From Thiothrix subterranea (GTDB lineage Bacteria; Pseudomonadota; Gammaproteobacteria; Thiotrichales; Thiotrichaceae): a stretch of DNA of 64,000 nt. Position 1 is the first letter of the stretch; every line of letters begins with the position of its first letter. A program made the translations under genes and the position numbers. The stretch covers positions 1,674,001 through 1,738,000 of the forward strand of contig NZ_CP053482.1 of NCBI RefSeq assembly GCF_016772315.1. Reading direction: 5' to 3'. Positions 24,657 to 34,686 of this stretch are shown here, one piece after another. Below the pieces are notes generated by a model. It was not told the origin of the DNA. It did not search any database and was given only the letters and a program-made list of their open reading frames with translations.

Positions 24657-26243
24657 TTGGTTGGTAAATATCTGCCTCAGTTACAAGCCTTGGAGAGCAG
24701 CGAAAATTTCTGGGAAGCCCCAGCAGGTAAATACGACGAATACATGTACATCCTTGAGGAGGAAACCTGTACCTCTACCCGCACCAATTGGCAAACCGTT
24801 GCCGCAGCCTGTCAGTCGGGCAAGTGGGGAATGCCGTTACCCGCCCTGCCAGCAGGTGAACCGACCTTCACTTTTTCCAATCGTGCCATCAGCTACACCG
24901 GAGTCAAACAAACTGATGCGGTGCGTATCTGGAATCACAATGTCACGTTGAATAACCTACAAATCACCGATCCACGCAGCTACACTGAAGCCCATCGTGA
25001 CGGTATCCAGCTTATTCCTCCGCCTAAATACGAGGACAAAATAGGTACGGATGGCAAAACGACCAAAATTAAATTGGCTGACCAGATGGTAGGCACAATT
25101 CTCGAAAACCCAACGGTCAACCAATGCAAAGTCCACGCACCAACGGGGCCGTTACAGGGCATATTCATGAGCGATGGTTTATGCCGCAATGCCACTATCA
25201 CTAACAATGATATTACCATACAAGGCGCACATGCCATTTCGTTGGCGGGTGTCTTGTCCGGCAACATCACGGGGAACACCCTGCATGAAGTGGCTGTGCC
25301 TGAGCCTATTCCGCCAGCCAAGAAGCAAGCCCAATTACCACCCCGCATCCGTCTATTCCCGCTGCGAATTGGCGGCAACATGGCAGATGATGGCGTGGTC
25401 TGTATTTTTAGCTTTGCCGCAGGCAACAGCGTCAGCTATGGGAATGTGGTAGATAGCGGTAATAAGGTCATCCGGTTGGGTGGTGGCGTTGAAGCCATAA
25501 AGGTGGAGGACTTGCGCAAAGAACTGCCACTAGAGTTTAGCAAAATGGGCGTTGGCTTGACCGACTTTAACTACGACGGGTATTTTGAGGCATGTAGCCG
25601 TTGGACGTTGCGGGATTTCATTAGCAGGGACAAGTGGGGGTATGACCAGATGGTGGCGTGGGTCAATTTGCGTTATCAGGAATATTCCAGTGGGCAACGG
25701 ATACCACCTGATAGCCCGTTGCCTGCTCCTAGCCCTGAACAGCAAGACCCCAAAGCGTTTGGTGTACGGGATATGTTGTTAAAGGCAAAAACGGCTTTGC
25801 AAGGTAATGCTGCCGTCTTTCTCGACACTAGGTTGGCAGACTTGCAGGAAACCGCCATACGCAGCTTTACGATGAAGCGTATTGCCATCAAGCACGGTAA
25901 GGTTGTGCCGTTGTATGACCTTGGCGGATACAATGCGCGGCGTGAGGCAATGCTCAAATGGCTGGTCGAGTCGGGGGATTTGGCGAATCTTGTGCCCAAC
26001 CCGAATCCTGAGACAGGTGGGCAAGGTTCAACGGGTGTGATTAACGTGGTGATTACGGACATTGACACCCAGCAGCCTGTTGCAGGGGAAAAATACATCC
26101 TGACACTGGATACTGATCCTACCAAAAACTATTCCGGCACAACGGGGGCTGACGGCAGTGTTTCAATGAAAGATGTGCCAATGGGCAGCTACACATTACG
26201 CTTCGACGACCCAACCATTGTTATTACCACCCAAACCCCATAA
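24657..26243 (+). CDS. Beta-helix protein with C-terminal Ig-like domain (5' end broken)
   Basis: The open frame is about 528 residues from a TTG, extendable upstream to about 24583. The central part (VRIWNHNVTLNNLQITD, NATITNNDITIQGAHAISLAG, NITGNTLHEV) has the short repeating strands of a right-handed parallel beta-helix. A helical region follows (CSRWTLRDFISRDKWGYDQMVAWV), then a C-terminal segment with INVVITDIDTQQPVAGEKYILT...GADGSVSMKDVPMGSYTLRF, which looks like a carboxypeptidase-regulatory/Ig-like domain. It has no signal peptide, as with type VI-secreted proteins. The next gene is DUF6402-like, consistent with an effector module. The natural N-terminus is encoded at 24406-24582. Confidence 0.65.
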   Translation: MVGKYLPQLQALESSENFWEAPAGKYDEYMYILEEETCTSTRTNWQTVAAACQSGKWGMPLPALPAGEPTFTFSNRAISYTGVKQTDAVRIWNHNVTLNNLQITDPRSYTEAHRDGIQLIPPPKYEDKIGTDGKTTKIKLADQMVGTILENPTVNQCKVHAPTGPLQGIFMSDGLCRNATITNNDITIQGAHAISLAGVLSGNITGNTLHEVAVPEPIPPAKKQAQLPPRIRLFPLRIGGNMADDGVVCIFSFAAGNSVSYGNVVDSGNKVIRLGGGVEAIKVEDLRKELPLEFSKMGVGLTDFNYDGYFEACSRWTLRDFISRDKWGYDQMVAWVNLRYQEYSSGQRIPPDSPLPAPSPEQQDPKAFGVRDMLLKAKTALQGNAAVFLDTRLADLQETAIRSFTMKRIAIKHGKVVPLYDLGGYNARREAMLKWLVESGDLANLVPNPNPETGGQGSTGVINVVITDIDTQQPVAGEKYILTLDTDPTKNYSGTTGADGSVSMKDVPMGSYTLRFDDPTIVITTQTP

Positions 26244-26257
26244 GCAAGGAAACCATC

Positions 26258-27391
26258 ATGGCGTTACTAACAGAAAATAATGGATCATCCTGTACAGTGG
26301 ATTGCGTATCTGCTAACCAACAGGTTGGTAGTCCCCAACAGGTTTGGATAAAAAAAATCCCTGACCTTGATACGATGTGGCATGGAACACCTATCCGCTG
26401 GGTCATGATGGAAGCGGCGGGTAAGAACTACAATGTTCCCGTTTATGACATTCAAGTTTATGGAGAAGGTCTTGCCTCTTCCACCAATGGATATGACATG
26501 ATCGCCCTTGACCATCCCGGCGCACAAGCATATTTGGTGGCGGTCAATCCTTCAAAACCAATGCGCCTTAATGAAATTCCTGATGCAATGGATAAAATGG
26601 GTTGGAAAATTGCAGCGCAAACCATGCGCCATTGGTTTTCAATAAAACCTGCATGGCCAACGCCACCTGATGACATGCCAATTCTGATTAAAACGGGGGA
26701 AATTGATTCATTAACACTAAAGTCTAGTCAGTACAATGACCAAATCATCAAAATGGATTGGGTATTGCAGTTTCCAAGAGTTGTGGATGCTTTTGAAGAT
26801 CTTTACAACAATTGGATGTCTGATGCGGGAAAAGCTGAGCTTAAAAAACAACTCTTGAAAGCAGGTTGGCAACCGAATAGTTCTGCCCCATTTAGATTGG
26901 GACAGAATATTAGTACAGCACGGGAACTAAATTCTATTTGTCAAGTTAATTTTCGCGGCTTTGGAAGCAAATTAGACACATTAGATGATCTTTATGGTGC
27001 ATTGGGAATTGCCAATTTTTATCTAGCAGTTACTGGTTCAGTCCTATGGTCTTCAGCAACATCTGCCGCCTTTGATGTTGAACGAATCGGCATTTATGTA
27101 AAAGATACATTTGACTTTAACAGTGGCATGTTTGAAAAAATTGTTCCGCTTGGCATTTGGAATCACGAGCGTTGCTTGTCCAAAATTGAATCAATTGACT
27201 ATGCTGCTACTCCAGTAATTCTACCAATGCCATCCCCCGTTACAAGAAGCTTGAAATACCCTGGTTTTATTCCTATCTACAATCGTCATTTTAGGGACTG
27301 GCAGGCAACAACAGGTACAGGTGGAGATTTCGTCGTTTACTCTGATGTTATGTGGATGCCCGTAAATGTTGCACCGGTACAATTACCATGA
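26258..27391 (+). CDS. DUF6402-like protein, putative secreted effector component
   Basis: This 377-residue soluble protein has no signal peptide. The C-terminal third contains ERIGIYVKDTFDFNSG and LGIWNHERC, which I associate with DUF6402, a domain found with type VI secretion/PAAR or Rhs-type toxin loci. No catalytic motif is recognised. It starts 14 bp after the beta-helix gene, and its stop overlaps the start of a small membrane protein (ATGA), the usual layout of an effector and its immunity protein. The assignment to DUF6402 is from memory of motif style and should be tested against Pfam. Confidence 0.6.
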   Translation: MALLTENNGSSCTVDCVSANQQVGSPQQVWIKKIPDLDTMWHGTPIRWVMMEAAGKNYNVPVYDIQVYGEGLASSTNGYDMIALDHPGAQAYLVAVNPSKPMRLNEIPDAMDKMGWKIAAQTMRHWFSIKPAWPTPPDDMPILIKTGEIDSLTLKSSQYNDQIIKMDWVLQFPRVVDAFEDLYNNWMSDAGKAELKKQLLKAGWQPNSSAPFRLGQNISTARELNSICQVNFRGFGSKLDTLDDLYGALGIANFYLAVTGSVLWSSATSAAFDVERIGIYVKDTFDFNSGMFEKIVPLGIWNHERCLSKIESIDYAATPVILPMPSPVTRSLKYPGFIPIYNRHFRDWQATTGTGGDFVVYSDVMWMPVNVAPVQLP

Positions 27392-27807
27392 CCACATGGT
27401 TTTACCAACACAGATCTATATTATTTTTTTTAATGGCGACCTTTTTGTTTATAATATTATCTATGTCATTGTGGCAAAATGGAGGACGATGGTTATCATC
27501 ATATGGAATGGAAAAAATTAGTCCTAAAGGTTATTACCGCCTAGTTACCCGAATACATCCTATAGATGAATATGGTTACGTATATTTGTATAATAACCAG
27601 ACAAATGAACTGCTTGCCACAAGTGAGGAGTATATGATAGCCGATAATTCACGGGTTACTTGGGTAAGTGAGTGTCAAGGAAAACCCTCTATAGATGTAG
27701 GAATGAATATATGTTTCCAGATTACGCCAGAGCCAGCGCAACCTTGCTGTAAAGCAGGGCAAGCCATGATTCCGCTACAAGCAAAAGCTATTTATATAAA
27801 AAATTGA
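27388..27807 (+). CDS. Small membrane-anchored protein, candidate immunity protein
   Basis: This 139-residue protein starts at [10 protein letters not shown] (ATGA overlap with the DUF6402-like stop). One N-terminal transmembrane helix ([19 protein letters not shown]) is followed by a periplasmic domain of about 105 residues with four cysteines (including QPCCKAG). Translational coupling to a putative effector and a one-helix periplasmic layout fit an immunity protein against a periplasm-acting toxin. Homology is not recognised. The gene is AT-rich, and its stop codon abuts the joint with ygiQ copy 3. Confidence 0.6.
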   Translation: MTTWFYQHRSILFFLMATFLFIILSMSLWQNGGRWLSSYGMEKISPKGYYRLVTRIHPIDEYGYVYLYNNQTNELLATSEEYMIADNSRVTWVSECQGKPSIDVGMNICFQITPEPAQPCCKAGQAMIPLQAKAIYIKN

Positions 27808-27812
27808 TAACA

Positions 27813-29648
27813 GGCGGCATCGAAGCCTCGTTGCGGCGCATTGCACACTTCGATTACTGGCAGGAAAAAGTCCGCACCTCGATCCTGCTGGATGCCGCCG
27901 CTGACCTGTTGCTGTACGGCAATGCCGAACGCGCCGTGGTCGAAGTCGCGCACCGCCTTGCCTCCGGCGAACCCGTTTCCAGCATCACCGACGTGCGCGG
28001 CACCGCCTTCATCCGCCGCGACACCCCGCAGGGCTGGATGGAAATAGACTCCAGCCGTATCGACCAACCAGGCAAAATCGACCGCATTATCAACCCCTAC
28101 CTCAACACCACCGAGATGAGCGAATGCGAAGTCGAAAAGCGCAACGTGCAATGGTTTGAATACGAAGACCCGCGCAGCAAACGCCCCGACGAACACAAAC
28201 TGATCTTCCACCCCCGCGCCCGTTTAGACCGCGACACCACCGTGATCCGCCTGCCGTCTTACGAAAAAGTCAGCAAAGACAAAGCCTTGTACGCCCACGC
28301 CAACCGCGTGCTGCATTTGGAAACCAACCCCGGCAATGCCCGCGCCTTGGTGCAAAAACACGGCAATATTGACGTGTGGCTGAACCCGCCCCCGATTCCG
28401 CTGACCACGCCGGAAATGGATTTCGTGTTCGGGCTGCCCTACGCTCGCTTGCCGCACCCGTCCTATAACGGCGCGAAAATCCCTGCCTATGACATGATCC
28501 GTTTCTCGGTGAATATCATGCGCGGCTGCTTTGGTGGCTGCACCTTCTGTTCGATTACCGAACACGAAGGGCGCATTATCCAAAGCCGTTCCAAAGAATC
28601 CATCATTCGCGAAGTCGAGGAAATCCGCGACAAAGTGCCGGGATTTACCGGGGTGATTTCCGACCTTGGCGGCCCCACCGCGAATATGTACCGCCTCGCC
28701 TGCAAAGACCCGAAGATCGAAGCCGCGTGCCGCAAACCCGCGTGCGTTTACCCCGACGTGTGCCACAACCTCAATACCGACCACGCCGCCTTGAAGGAAT
28801 TGTACCGCGAAGCGCGTACCTTACCCGGTATCAAGAAAATCCTGATTGGTTCAGGGGTGCGCTATGACCTTGCCATCAAAGACCCCGAATACGTCAAAGA
28901 ATTGGTGACGCACCACGTCGGCGGCTATTTAAAAATTGCGCCGGAACACACCGAGTCCGGCCCCCTGTCCAAAATGATGAAACCGGGCATCGGCGCGTAT
29001 GACGAATTCAAACTCCTGTTCGAGAAATACACCAAGGAAGCGGGCAAAGAACAATATTTGATCCCGTATTTCATCGCCGCCCACCCCGGCACGTCCGACG
29101 AAGACATGCTCAACCTCGCGCTGTGGCTGAAGAAAAACGGCTTCCGCGCCGACCAAGTGCAAGCGTTTTACCCCTCACCGATGGCATCCGCCACCACCAT
29201 GTACCACACCGACAAAAACCCGCTGCACAAAGTCACTTACAAAAGCGAAAAAGTCGCCACCGCAAAATCACCGGAACAGCGCAAGCTGCACAAAGCATTT
29301 TTGCGCTGGCACGACCCGAAAAACTGGCCGCTGCTGCGTAAGGCGATAGTGGAGATGGGGCGGCAGGAACTGATTGGCGATGGCGAGAACCAGTTGATCC
29401 CGCATTACAAGGCGGGCGAGGAACAGTTGGTGTATGAGGCGCATCGGCGCAAGAATAAGGGTGGGGAGCATCAGAAGCGGGTGGGGAAGCCGAATGCGGC
29501 TGCAATGGCGGGTAAGCCGAATGCGGGGAAGCCGCAGGGTGGGAAGGTGTTGACGCAGCATACGGGGTTGCCGCCGAAGGCGCGAGCGGATGGGCAGAAG
29601 TCAAATGCAACCAAAGCAAAACGACATCGTAAAGATAATTTCACATGA
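27813..29648 (+). pseudogene. ygiQ fragment 3 (C-terminal ~612 codons)
   Basis: Homology to ygiQ starts abruptly at GGCGGCATCGAAGCC (codon about 155), six bases after the stop of the preceding gene, and runs in frame to a stop at 29648. The radical SAM motif is intact. It has a few private amino acid changes (NGAKI, FKLLF, AIVEMG) and its own tail (ends [11 protein letters not shown]). The open frame from TTG 27804 reads 614 residues. Its nucleotide pattern is a mosaic of synonymous differences relative to the other copies. It is interpreted as a displaced 3' part of an earlier resident ygiQ. Confidence 0.9.
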
Positions 29649-29675
29649 CGTGATGAAAAACGTTGACAAGTCATT

Positions 29676-29728
29676 AAAAAAAAAAAAAGACTGTGTTTAA
29701 TTTCTTATTAGACAAGAAATTAAACACA
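29676..29728. terminator. A13 tract plus 15-bp perfect inverted repeat
   Basis: Thirteen consecutive A residues (29676-29688) precede a perfect 15-bp inverted repeat TGTGTTTAATTTCTT/AAGAAATTAAACACA (29692-29728, 7-base loop). Read leftward this is a hairpin followed by a T run, the form of an intrinsic terminator. Read rightward it sits in the promoter region of the amidase-like gene. No leftward gene is present, so it may be a relic or an operator. Confidence 0.6.
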
Positions 29729-29758
29729 TCTTACGCTTGACACAACGGGGGTTCTATC

Positions 29759-30538
29759 ATGCTGGCTTTTTCTGCTTCTTCACACAACCATATTATCAAA
29801 AAGTGCTTATTGACCTTGCTTCCACTTGGATTTTGCTATATAGCCCCCGCTCATGCGGAGAGTTATACGGCAACAACTGCAAAAAGTTATGCAACCTCAC
29901 ATTACAGTAAATCTTACGGAACAGGAACATCACAGAATCCTTTTCCTAATGTTTCAGATGTTGGAGGTAATTGTACTAATTTTGGGAATCAAGTTATCAG
30001 TTCAGGTTTATTATCCAAAACAACACCAAAGTCTCTCAATGACGCACTAGTTAAAGATAAAAAGTTTCCCAGCTCTACCAGAAAAGAGTGGTTTTTTGGA
30101 TGTAATTCAGTAGGCAATACATGTCAAAGCCCATCTTGGCGTGGAGCACAATCAATGTTTGTTTTTTCCCGTGATCAATCCAATGGAAAAGCTCTTAGGA
30201 TGGCGCAGGTCACAAAAACAGCACTTGTTAATGGAAAACTGACACCACTTGATCACACGAAAGTTAAAGTGGGAGATATTATTTTTGCTGATTTTAATTT
30301 CAGTACTGTTTTCTACGGCAATGATGTAGACCACACAATGATCGTTACTGAAGTAAAACCTTTGAGTTGGTGGAATATAATTCAAAAGTCAAAATATAAT
30401 GCAATTAGATTAACCTATCAAACATCAAACAGTACTGATAGAGGTTTGGGTGACATTTGGTCAGAGAATAGTGGGTATTTTTGGTGGTCACCAGAACCTG
30501 CATTCTATGTGTATCGTCCTAGCGAATATCGCAGATGA
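29759..30538 (+). CDS. Secreted amidase-like (Amidase_6-type) protein
   Basis: This 259-residue protein has a signal peptide (ending near PAHA|ES). The mature N-terminus SYATSHYSKSYGTGTSQNPF then VGGNCTNFGNQVISSG resembles the putative amidase domain Amidase_6 (YA..Y....N..F..F...GGDCTNFVSQ), a papain-like/CHAP-related fold with catalytic Cys in NCTNF. A His in VDHTMIVTEV (about residue 190) is the likely partner. An enzyme of this type could act on peptidoglycan or peptides in the periplasm or outside. It is AT-rich cargo between ygiQ copies 3 and 4, followed by a membrane-anchored protein on the same strand. Confidence 0.7.
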   Translation: MLAFSASSHNHIIKKCLLTLLPLGFCYIAPAHAESYTATTAKSYATSHYSKSYGTGTSQNPFPNVSDVGGNCTNFGNQVISSGLLSKTTPKSLNDALVKDKKFPSSTRKEWFFGCNSVGNTCQSPSWRGAQSMFVFSRDQSNGKALRMAQVTKTALVNGKLTPLDHTKVKVGDIIFADFNFSTVFYGNDVDHTMIVTEVKPLSWWNIIQKSKYNAIRLTYQTSNSTDRGLGDIWSENSGYFWWSPEPAFYVYRPSEYRR

Positions 30539-30649
30539 AAAATAATGTGGAAGTTACTTGTAATGTCAGGTTTCTATTTTCTAATGAAGTGAGTGACTTC
30601 CACTTTAGTAATTAACAGTTAATTGTTCAATTGTTTCAGGAGTAAATTC

Positions 30650-31786
30650 ATGATTTTTTTAAAGAAGCACTTCATTCTATTGATTGCTTTAGTCATTAGT
30701 TTTGTCAGTGGTTCATTGTTTTTATTATACCCAAAAAATTCCCCAGACATTCTTGGTAAATCAGATGGTTCACAAAATACCTCTAATGACCAAAACAATG
30801 AAAAGCCATCATTTCAATCGCAAGAAGTCATTTCCACCAACAAAAAAAATCAATATGAATCTCATAATGAAATAAAATCTTATGATGATAAGAAAATAGC
30901 AGAATGGACTGCAAAAGTTAGACAGTGGGTAAGCGAATTTCCATTCCCTCAGGAAACCACTCGTTCTATCCTCGGTGCAAATCCAGATGATGTACAACAA
31001 GCTTTACAGGCATTCAATCAACGACTACAGGATGAGATTGTTAATAACAATTTTCTATCAAAAAATGAAAAAGATCATATTTTATGGGACATATACACTA
31101 ACACTACATGGTTAGGGAATAACAACGCTCTACAGGCAATTGTTCAAGATAATTTGGCGAGCATGACTCCGTTTGGCTTGACCGACGAAATTCGTGCCAC
31201 CTATCAAACATGGGCATCGAATGGAAATAAGACGTTAGAAAGTCGCCATGATTTGTTGGAAATAGTTGATGGCATACTAAATGTAGACAATAATACGCTT
31301 GATAACGCAGCTAAACAACAATATGTTAAAAGTATCCCATCAGCTAAAGAATTACTACTAGATCAAATCAGAATGACTAACGAGAGTGATGAGGCACAAA
31401 ACCTAACAGGTTTTGCTATCGACTTATACGCATCTCATGCTACTTCGAATGAAATGGAAGAACTGTCATCTACAATACAAGCAATATCTGCATCTAACCC
31501 AGCAAATTCCCTACAACTCTATCATTCAACATTGAAAAATCTTCTTTCTCAATCTAAGAGTTCCGATCAAGCTACTCGTTTAATATTAGCTTCTCCCTCA
31601 CCGGATTTAAATCAATCACTCACATTCTTGTTAAAAGAAGATGGTAATATTGCACTTGCTGACATACCACCGACCACACGAACCGAATTGTTGACTTATC
31701 TTCAGTCACAAGAAAATTCCATTCGTGGTACAGATATAGAACCCGATTGGAAACTTTCGATCAATCGCTTGCAAACCGGAAAATAA
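30650..31786 (+). CDS. Membrane-anchored helical protein, unknown
   Basis: This 378-residue protein starts at MIFLKKHF with a CAGGAG ribosome site. One N-terminal transmembrane helix (FILLIALVISFVSGSLFLLY) is followed by a low-complexity Asn/Gln/Lys linker and a mainly helical periplasmic domain of about 300 residues. No family is recognised. It lies about 110 bp downstream of the amidase-like gene in the same direction, so an effector/immunity or enzyme/inhibitor pair is conceivable. Its stop is 22 bases before the joint with ygiQ copy 4. Confidence 0.6.
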   Translation: MIFLKKHFILLIALVISFVSGSLFLLYPKNSPDILGKSDGSQNTSNDQNNEKPSFQSQEVISTNKKNQYESHNEIKSYDDKKIAEWTAKVRQWVSEFPFPQETTRSILGANPDDVQQALQAFNQRLQDEIVNNNFLSKNEKDHILWDIYTNTTWLGNNNALQAIVQDNLASMTPFGLTDEIRATYQTWASNGNKTLESRHDLLEIVDGILNVDNNTLDNAAKQQYVKSIPSAKELLLDQIRMTNESDEAQNLTGFAIDLYASHATSNEMEELSSTIQAISASNPANSLQLYHSTLKNLLSQSKSSDQATRLILASPSPDLNQSLTFLLKEDGNIALADIPPTTRTELLTYLQSQENSIRGTDIEPDWKLSINRLQTGK

Positions 31787-31808
31787 CTCACGCGCTTATC
31801 ACCGTTCA

Positions 31809-33949
31809 ACCACCCCTCGTTCGGCATGGCAGTCATCGGGCGGATGTTGGAAGCGCAAGGTTTTCGCGTCGGCATCATTGCGCAACCCGATTGGCATTCC
31901 AAAGAGCCGTTCATGGCACTGGGCGCACCCAACCTGTTCTTCGGCGTGGCAGCGGGCAATATGGACTCGATGATCAACCGCTACACCGCCGACCGCAAAA
32001 CGCGCTCTGACGACGTTTACACCCCCGGCGGCATGGCAGGCAAACGCCCCGACCGCGCCACGCTGGTGTACACGCACCGCTGCCGCGAAGCCTACCCCGA
32101 CGTGCCGATCATTATCGGCGGGATCGAAGCCTCGTTGCGGCGCATTGCGCACTTCGATTACTGGCAGGAAAAAGTCCGCACCTCGATCCTGCTGGATGCC
32201 GCCGCCGACCTATTGCTATACGGCAATGCCGAACGCGCCGTGGTCGAAGTCGCGCACCGCATCGCTTCCGGCGAACCCGTTTCCCAAATCACCGACGTGC
32301 GCGGCACCGCCTTCGTGCGCCGCGACACCCCGCAGGGCTGGATGGAAATCGACTCCAGTCGCATCGACCAACCGGGCAAAATCGACCGCATTATCAACCC
32401 CTACCTCAACACCACCGAGATGAGTGAATGCGAAGTCGAAAAGCGCAATGTGCAATGGTTTGAATACGAAGACCCGCGCAGCAAACGCCCCGACGAACAC
32501 AAGCTGATCTTCCATCCCCGCGCCCGTTTAGACCGCGACACCACCGTTATCCGCTTGCCGTCTTACGAAAAAGTCAGCAAAGACAAAGCCTTGTATGCCC
32601 ACGCCAACCGCGTGCTGCACTTGGAAACCAACCCCGGCAACGCCCGCGCTTTGGTGCAAAAACACGGCAATATTGACGTGTGGCTGAATCCGCCACCGAT
32701 TCCGCTAACCACGCCGGAAATGGATTTCGTGTTCGGGCTACCCTACGCACGCTTGCCGCACCCGTCCTATAACGGCGTAAAAATCCCCGCCTATGACATG
32801 ATCCGTTTCTCGGTGAATATCATGCGCGGTTGCTTTGGTGGCTGCACCTTCTGTTCGATTACCGAACACGAAGGGCGCATTATCCAAAGCCGTTCCAAAG
32901 AATCCATCATCCGCGAAGTTGAGGAAATCCGCGACAAAGTGCCGGGATTTACCGGGGTGATTTCCGACCTTGGCGGCCCCACCGCGAATATGTACCGCCT
33001 TGCCTGCAAAGACCCGAAGATCGAAGCCGCGTGCCGCAAACCCGCCTGCGTCTACCCCGATGTGTGCCACAACCTCAATACCGACCACGCTGCCTTGAAG
33101 GAATTGTACCGCGAAGCGCGTACCCTGCCCGGTATCAAGAAAATCCTAATCGGTTCAGGGGTGCGCTATGACCTTGCCATCAAAGACCCCGAATACGTCA
33201 AAGAATTGGTGACGCACCACGTCGGCGGCTATTTAAAAATCGCACCGGAACACACCGAGTCCGGCCCCCTGTCCAAAATGATGAAACCGGGCATCGGCGC
33301 GTATGACGAATTCAAACGCCTGTTCGAGAAATACACCAAGGAAGCAGGCAAAGAACAATATTTGATCCCGTATTTCATCGCCGCCCACCCCGGCACGTCC
33401 GACGAAGACATGCTCAACCTCGCGCTGTGGCTGAAGAAAAACGGCTTCCGCGCCGACCAAGTGCAAGCGTTTTACCCCTCACCGATGGCATCCGCCACCA
33501 CCATGTACCACACCGACAAAAACCCGCTGCACAAAGTCACCTACAAAAGCGAAAAAGTAGCCACCGCCAAATCACCGGAACAGCGCAAGCTGCACAAAGC
33601 GTTCTTGCGCTGGCACGACCCCAAGAACTGGCCGCTGCTGCGCAAAGCGATGGCAGAGATGGGGCGGCAGGAACTGATTGGCGATGGGGAGAACCAGTTG
33701 ATCCCGCATTACAAGGCAGGTGAGGAACAGTTGGTGTATGAGGCACATCGGCGCAAGAATAAGGGCGGGGAGCATCAGAAGCGGGTGGGGAAGCCTGTGG
33801 TGAATGCCAAGCCTGCTGCCGCCAAACCGAATGCGGGTAAGCCGCAGGGTGGGAAAATGTTGACGCAGCATACGGGGTTGCCGCCGAAGGCGCGGGCGGA
33901 TTTTGGCGGTAAGCCGAGACCGACCAACAAATCCAAGCGAGGACGGTAA
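31809..33949 (+). pseudogene. ygiQ fragment 4 (C-terminal 707 codons plus)
   Basis: ygiQ homology starts at ACCACCCCTCG (codon about 57) and continues in frame to the stop at 33949; the open frame from Met 31826 is 707 residues. The first 100 bases differ from copy 1 at about 8 sites, then 31907-33540 is identical to 6415-8048 over 1634 bases, after which differences resume. The tail ([12 protein letters not shown]) is distinct. It lacks only the first 57 codons. It is probably the oldest displaced piece, perhaps the remains of the original chromosomal gene. Confidence 0.92.
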
Positions 33950-34008
33950 TGGCTAATCATCCAACAAGCGTAGTATTATCGCCCTAACAACAATTCATCG
34001 GGGCTGTT

Positions 34009-34686
34009 ATGAAAGTAGACGAATACCTCCAATTGCTGAACGATCGCAAGAAAATCAGTGATGTAAAAGAAAAAATCATTCGGCGATTGTGGGGTAACGA
34101 ATCTGACAGTTTCCCGAAACCTTGGGTATCTTCTGCCGAATTACTAGAACTGACAGGTCAGAAATACTTTGACCGACGCACCAGAGAACTCCGCGACCAA
34201 TTGGGCTGCAACATTGAAACGATTTACCTTGACGCATTTTCTGGTCACGCATGGCGCATCCATTCTCCAGAACTGGCAGATGCACAAGACCGTGAATACT
34301 TGACCCAAAGCCAGAAAAACAAGCTATTTCAAGACAATGGTTTCACCTGCGTCACCTGTGGCGTGCATATCCAACCCGGTGTCAGAGGCTTGCAAGCCGA
34401 CCACAAAGTACCGCTCTCGCGTGGTGGTGGCAACGAACTTCACAATTGGCAACCCATGTGCAACAACTGCAATGTGGGCAAACGCAGAGCGTGTGAAGGA
34501 TGTTCGCTGGATTGCCAAACCTGTTCTTGGGCTTTCCCTGAAAAACATGGGGTACGAGCCATGTTTTCGATCAGTGAACAAACCCTGAGAAGAGTGACCG
34601 GATACGCCAACCGGATGGGCAAAAGCCGCGACCAAATCATGGAGTCGGCGGCTAATGAATATCTGGATAAGCGGGAAAAAGATTAA
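34009..34686 (+). CDS. HNH endonuclease, restriction-type (copy 1)
   Basis: This 225-residue protein has an N-terminal helical DNA-recognition-like region and a central HNH nuclease with zinc-binding cysteine pairs (FTCVTCG ... MCNNCN ... CEGCSLDCQTC) and catalytic residues in LQADHKVPLSRGGGNELHNWQ. It is convergent with, and overlaps by four bases, a cytosine methyltransferase, so the two form a type II restriction-modification pair. It is about four-fifths identical in protein to the copy at 37283-37960. The recognition site is unknown. The sequence upstream (33930-33980) is repeated at 37187-37242. Confidence 0.85.
   Translation: MKVDEYLQLLNDRKKISDVKEKIIRRLWGNESDSFPKPWVSSAELLELTGQKYFDRRTRELRDQLGCNIETIYLDAFSGHAWRIHSPELADAQDREYLTQSQKNKLFQDNGFTCVTCGVHIQPGVRGLQADHKVPLSRGGGNELHNWQPMCNNCNVGKRRACEGCSLDCQTCSWAFPEKHGVRAMFSISEQTLRRVTGYANRMGKSRDQIMESAANEYLDKREKD

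Noticed and set aside
6148-33949. Site-specific integrative element with ygiQ as attachment gene
   Set aside because: No integrase or excisionase, no constant attachment core, and the junctions fall at different ygiQ codons; recombination without an integrase fits better.
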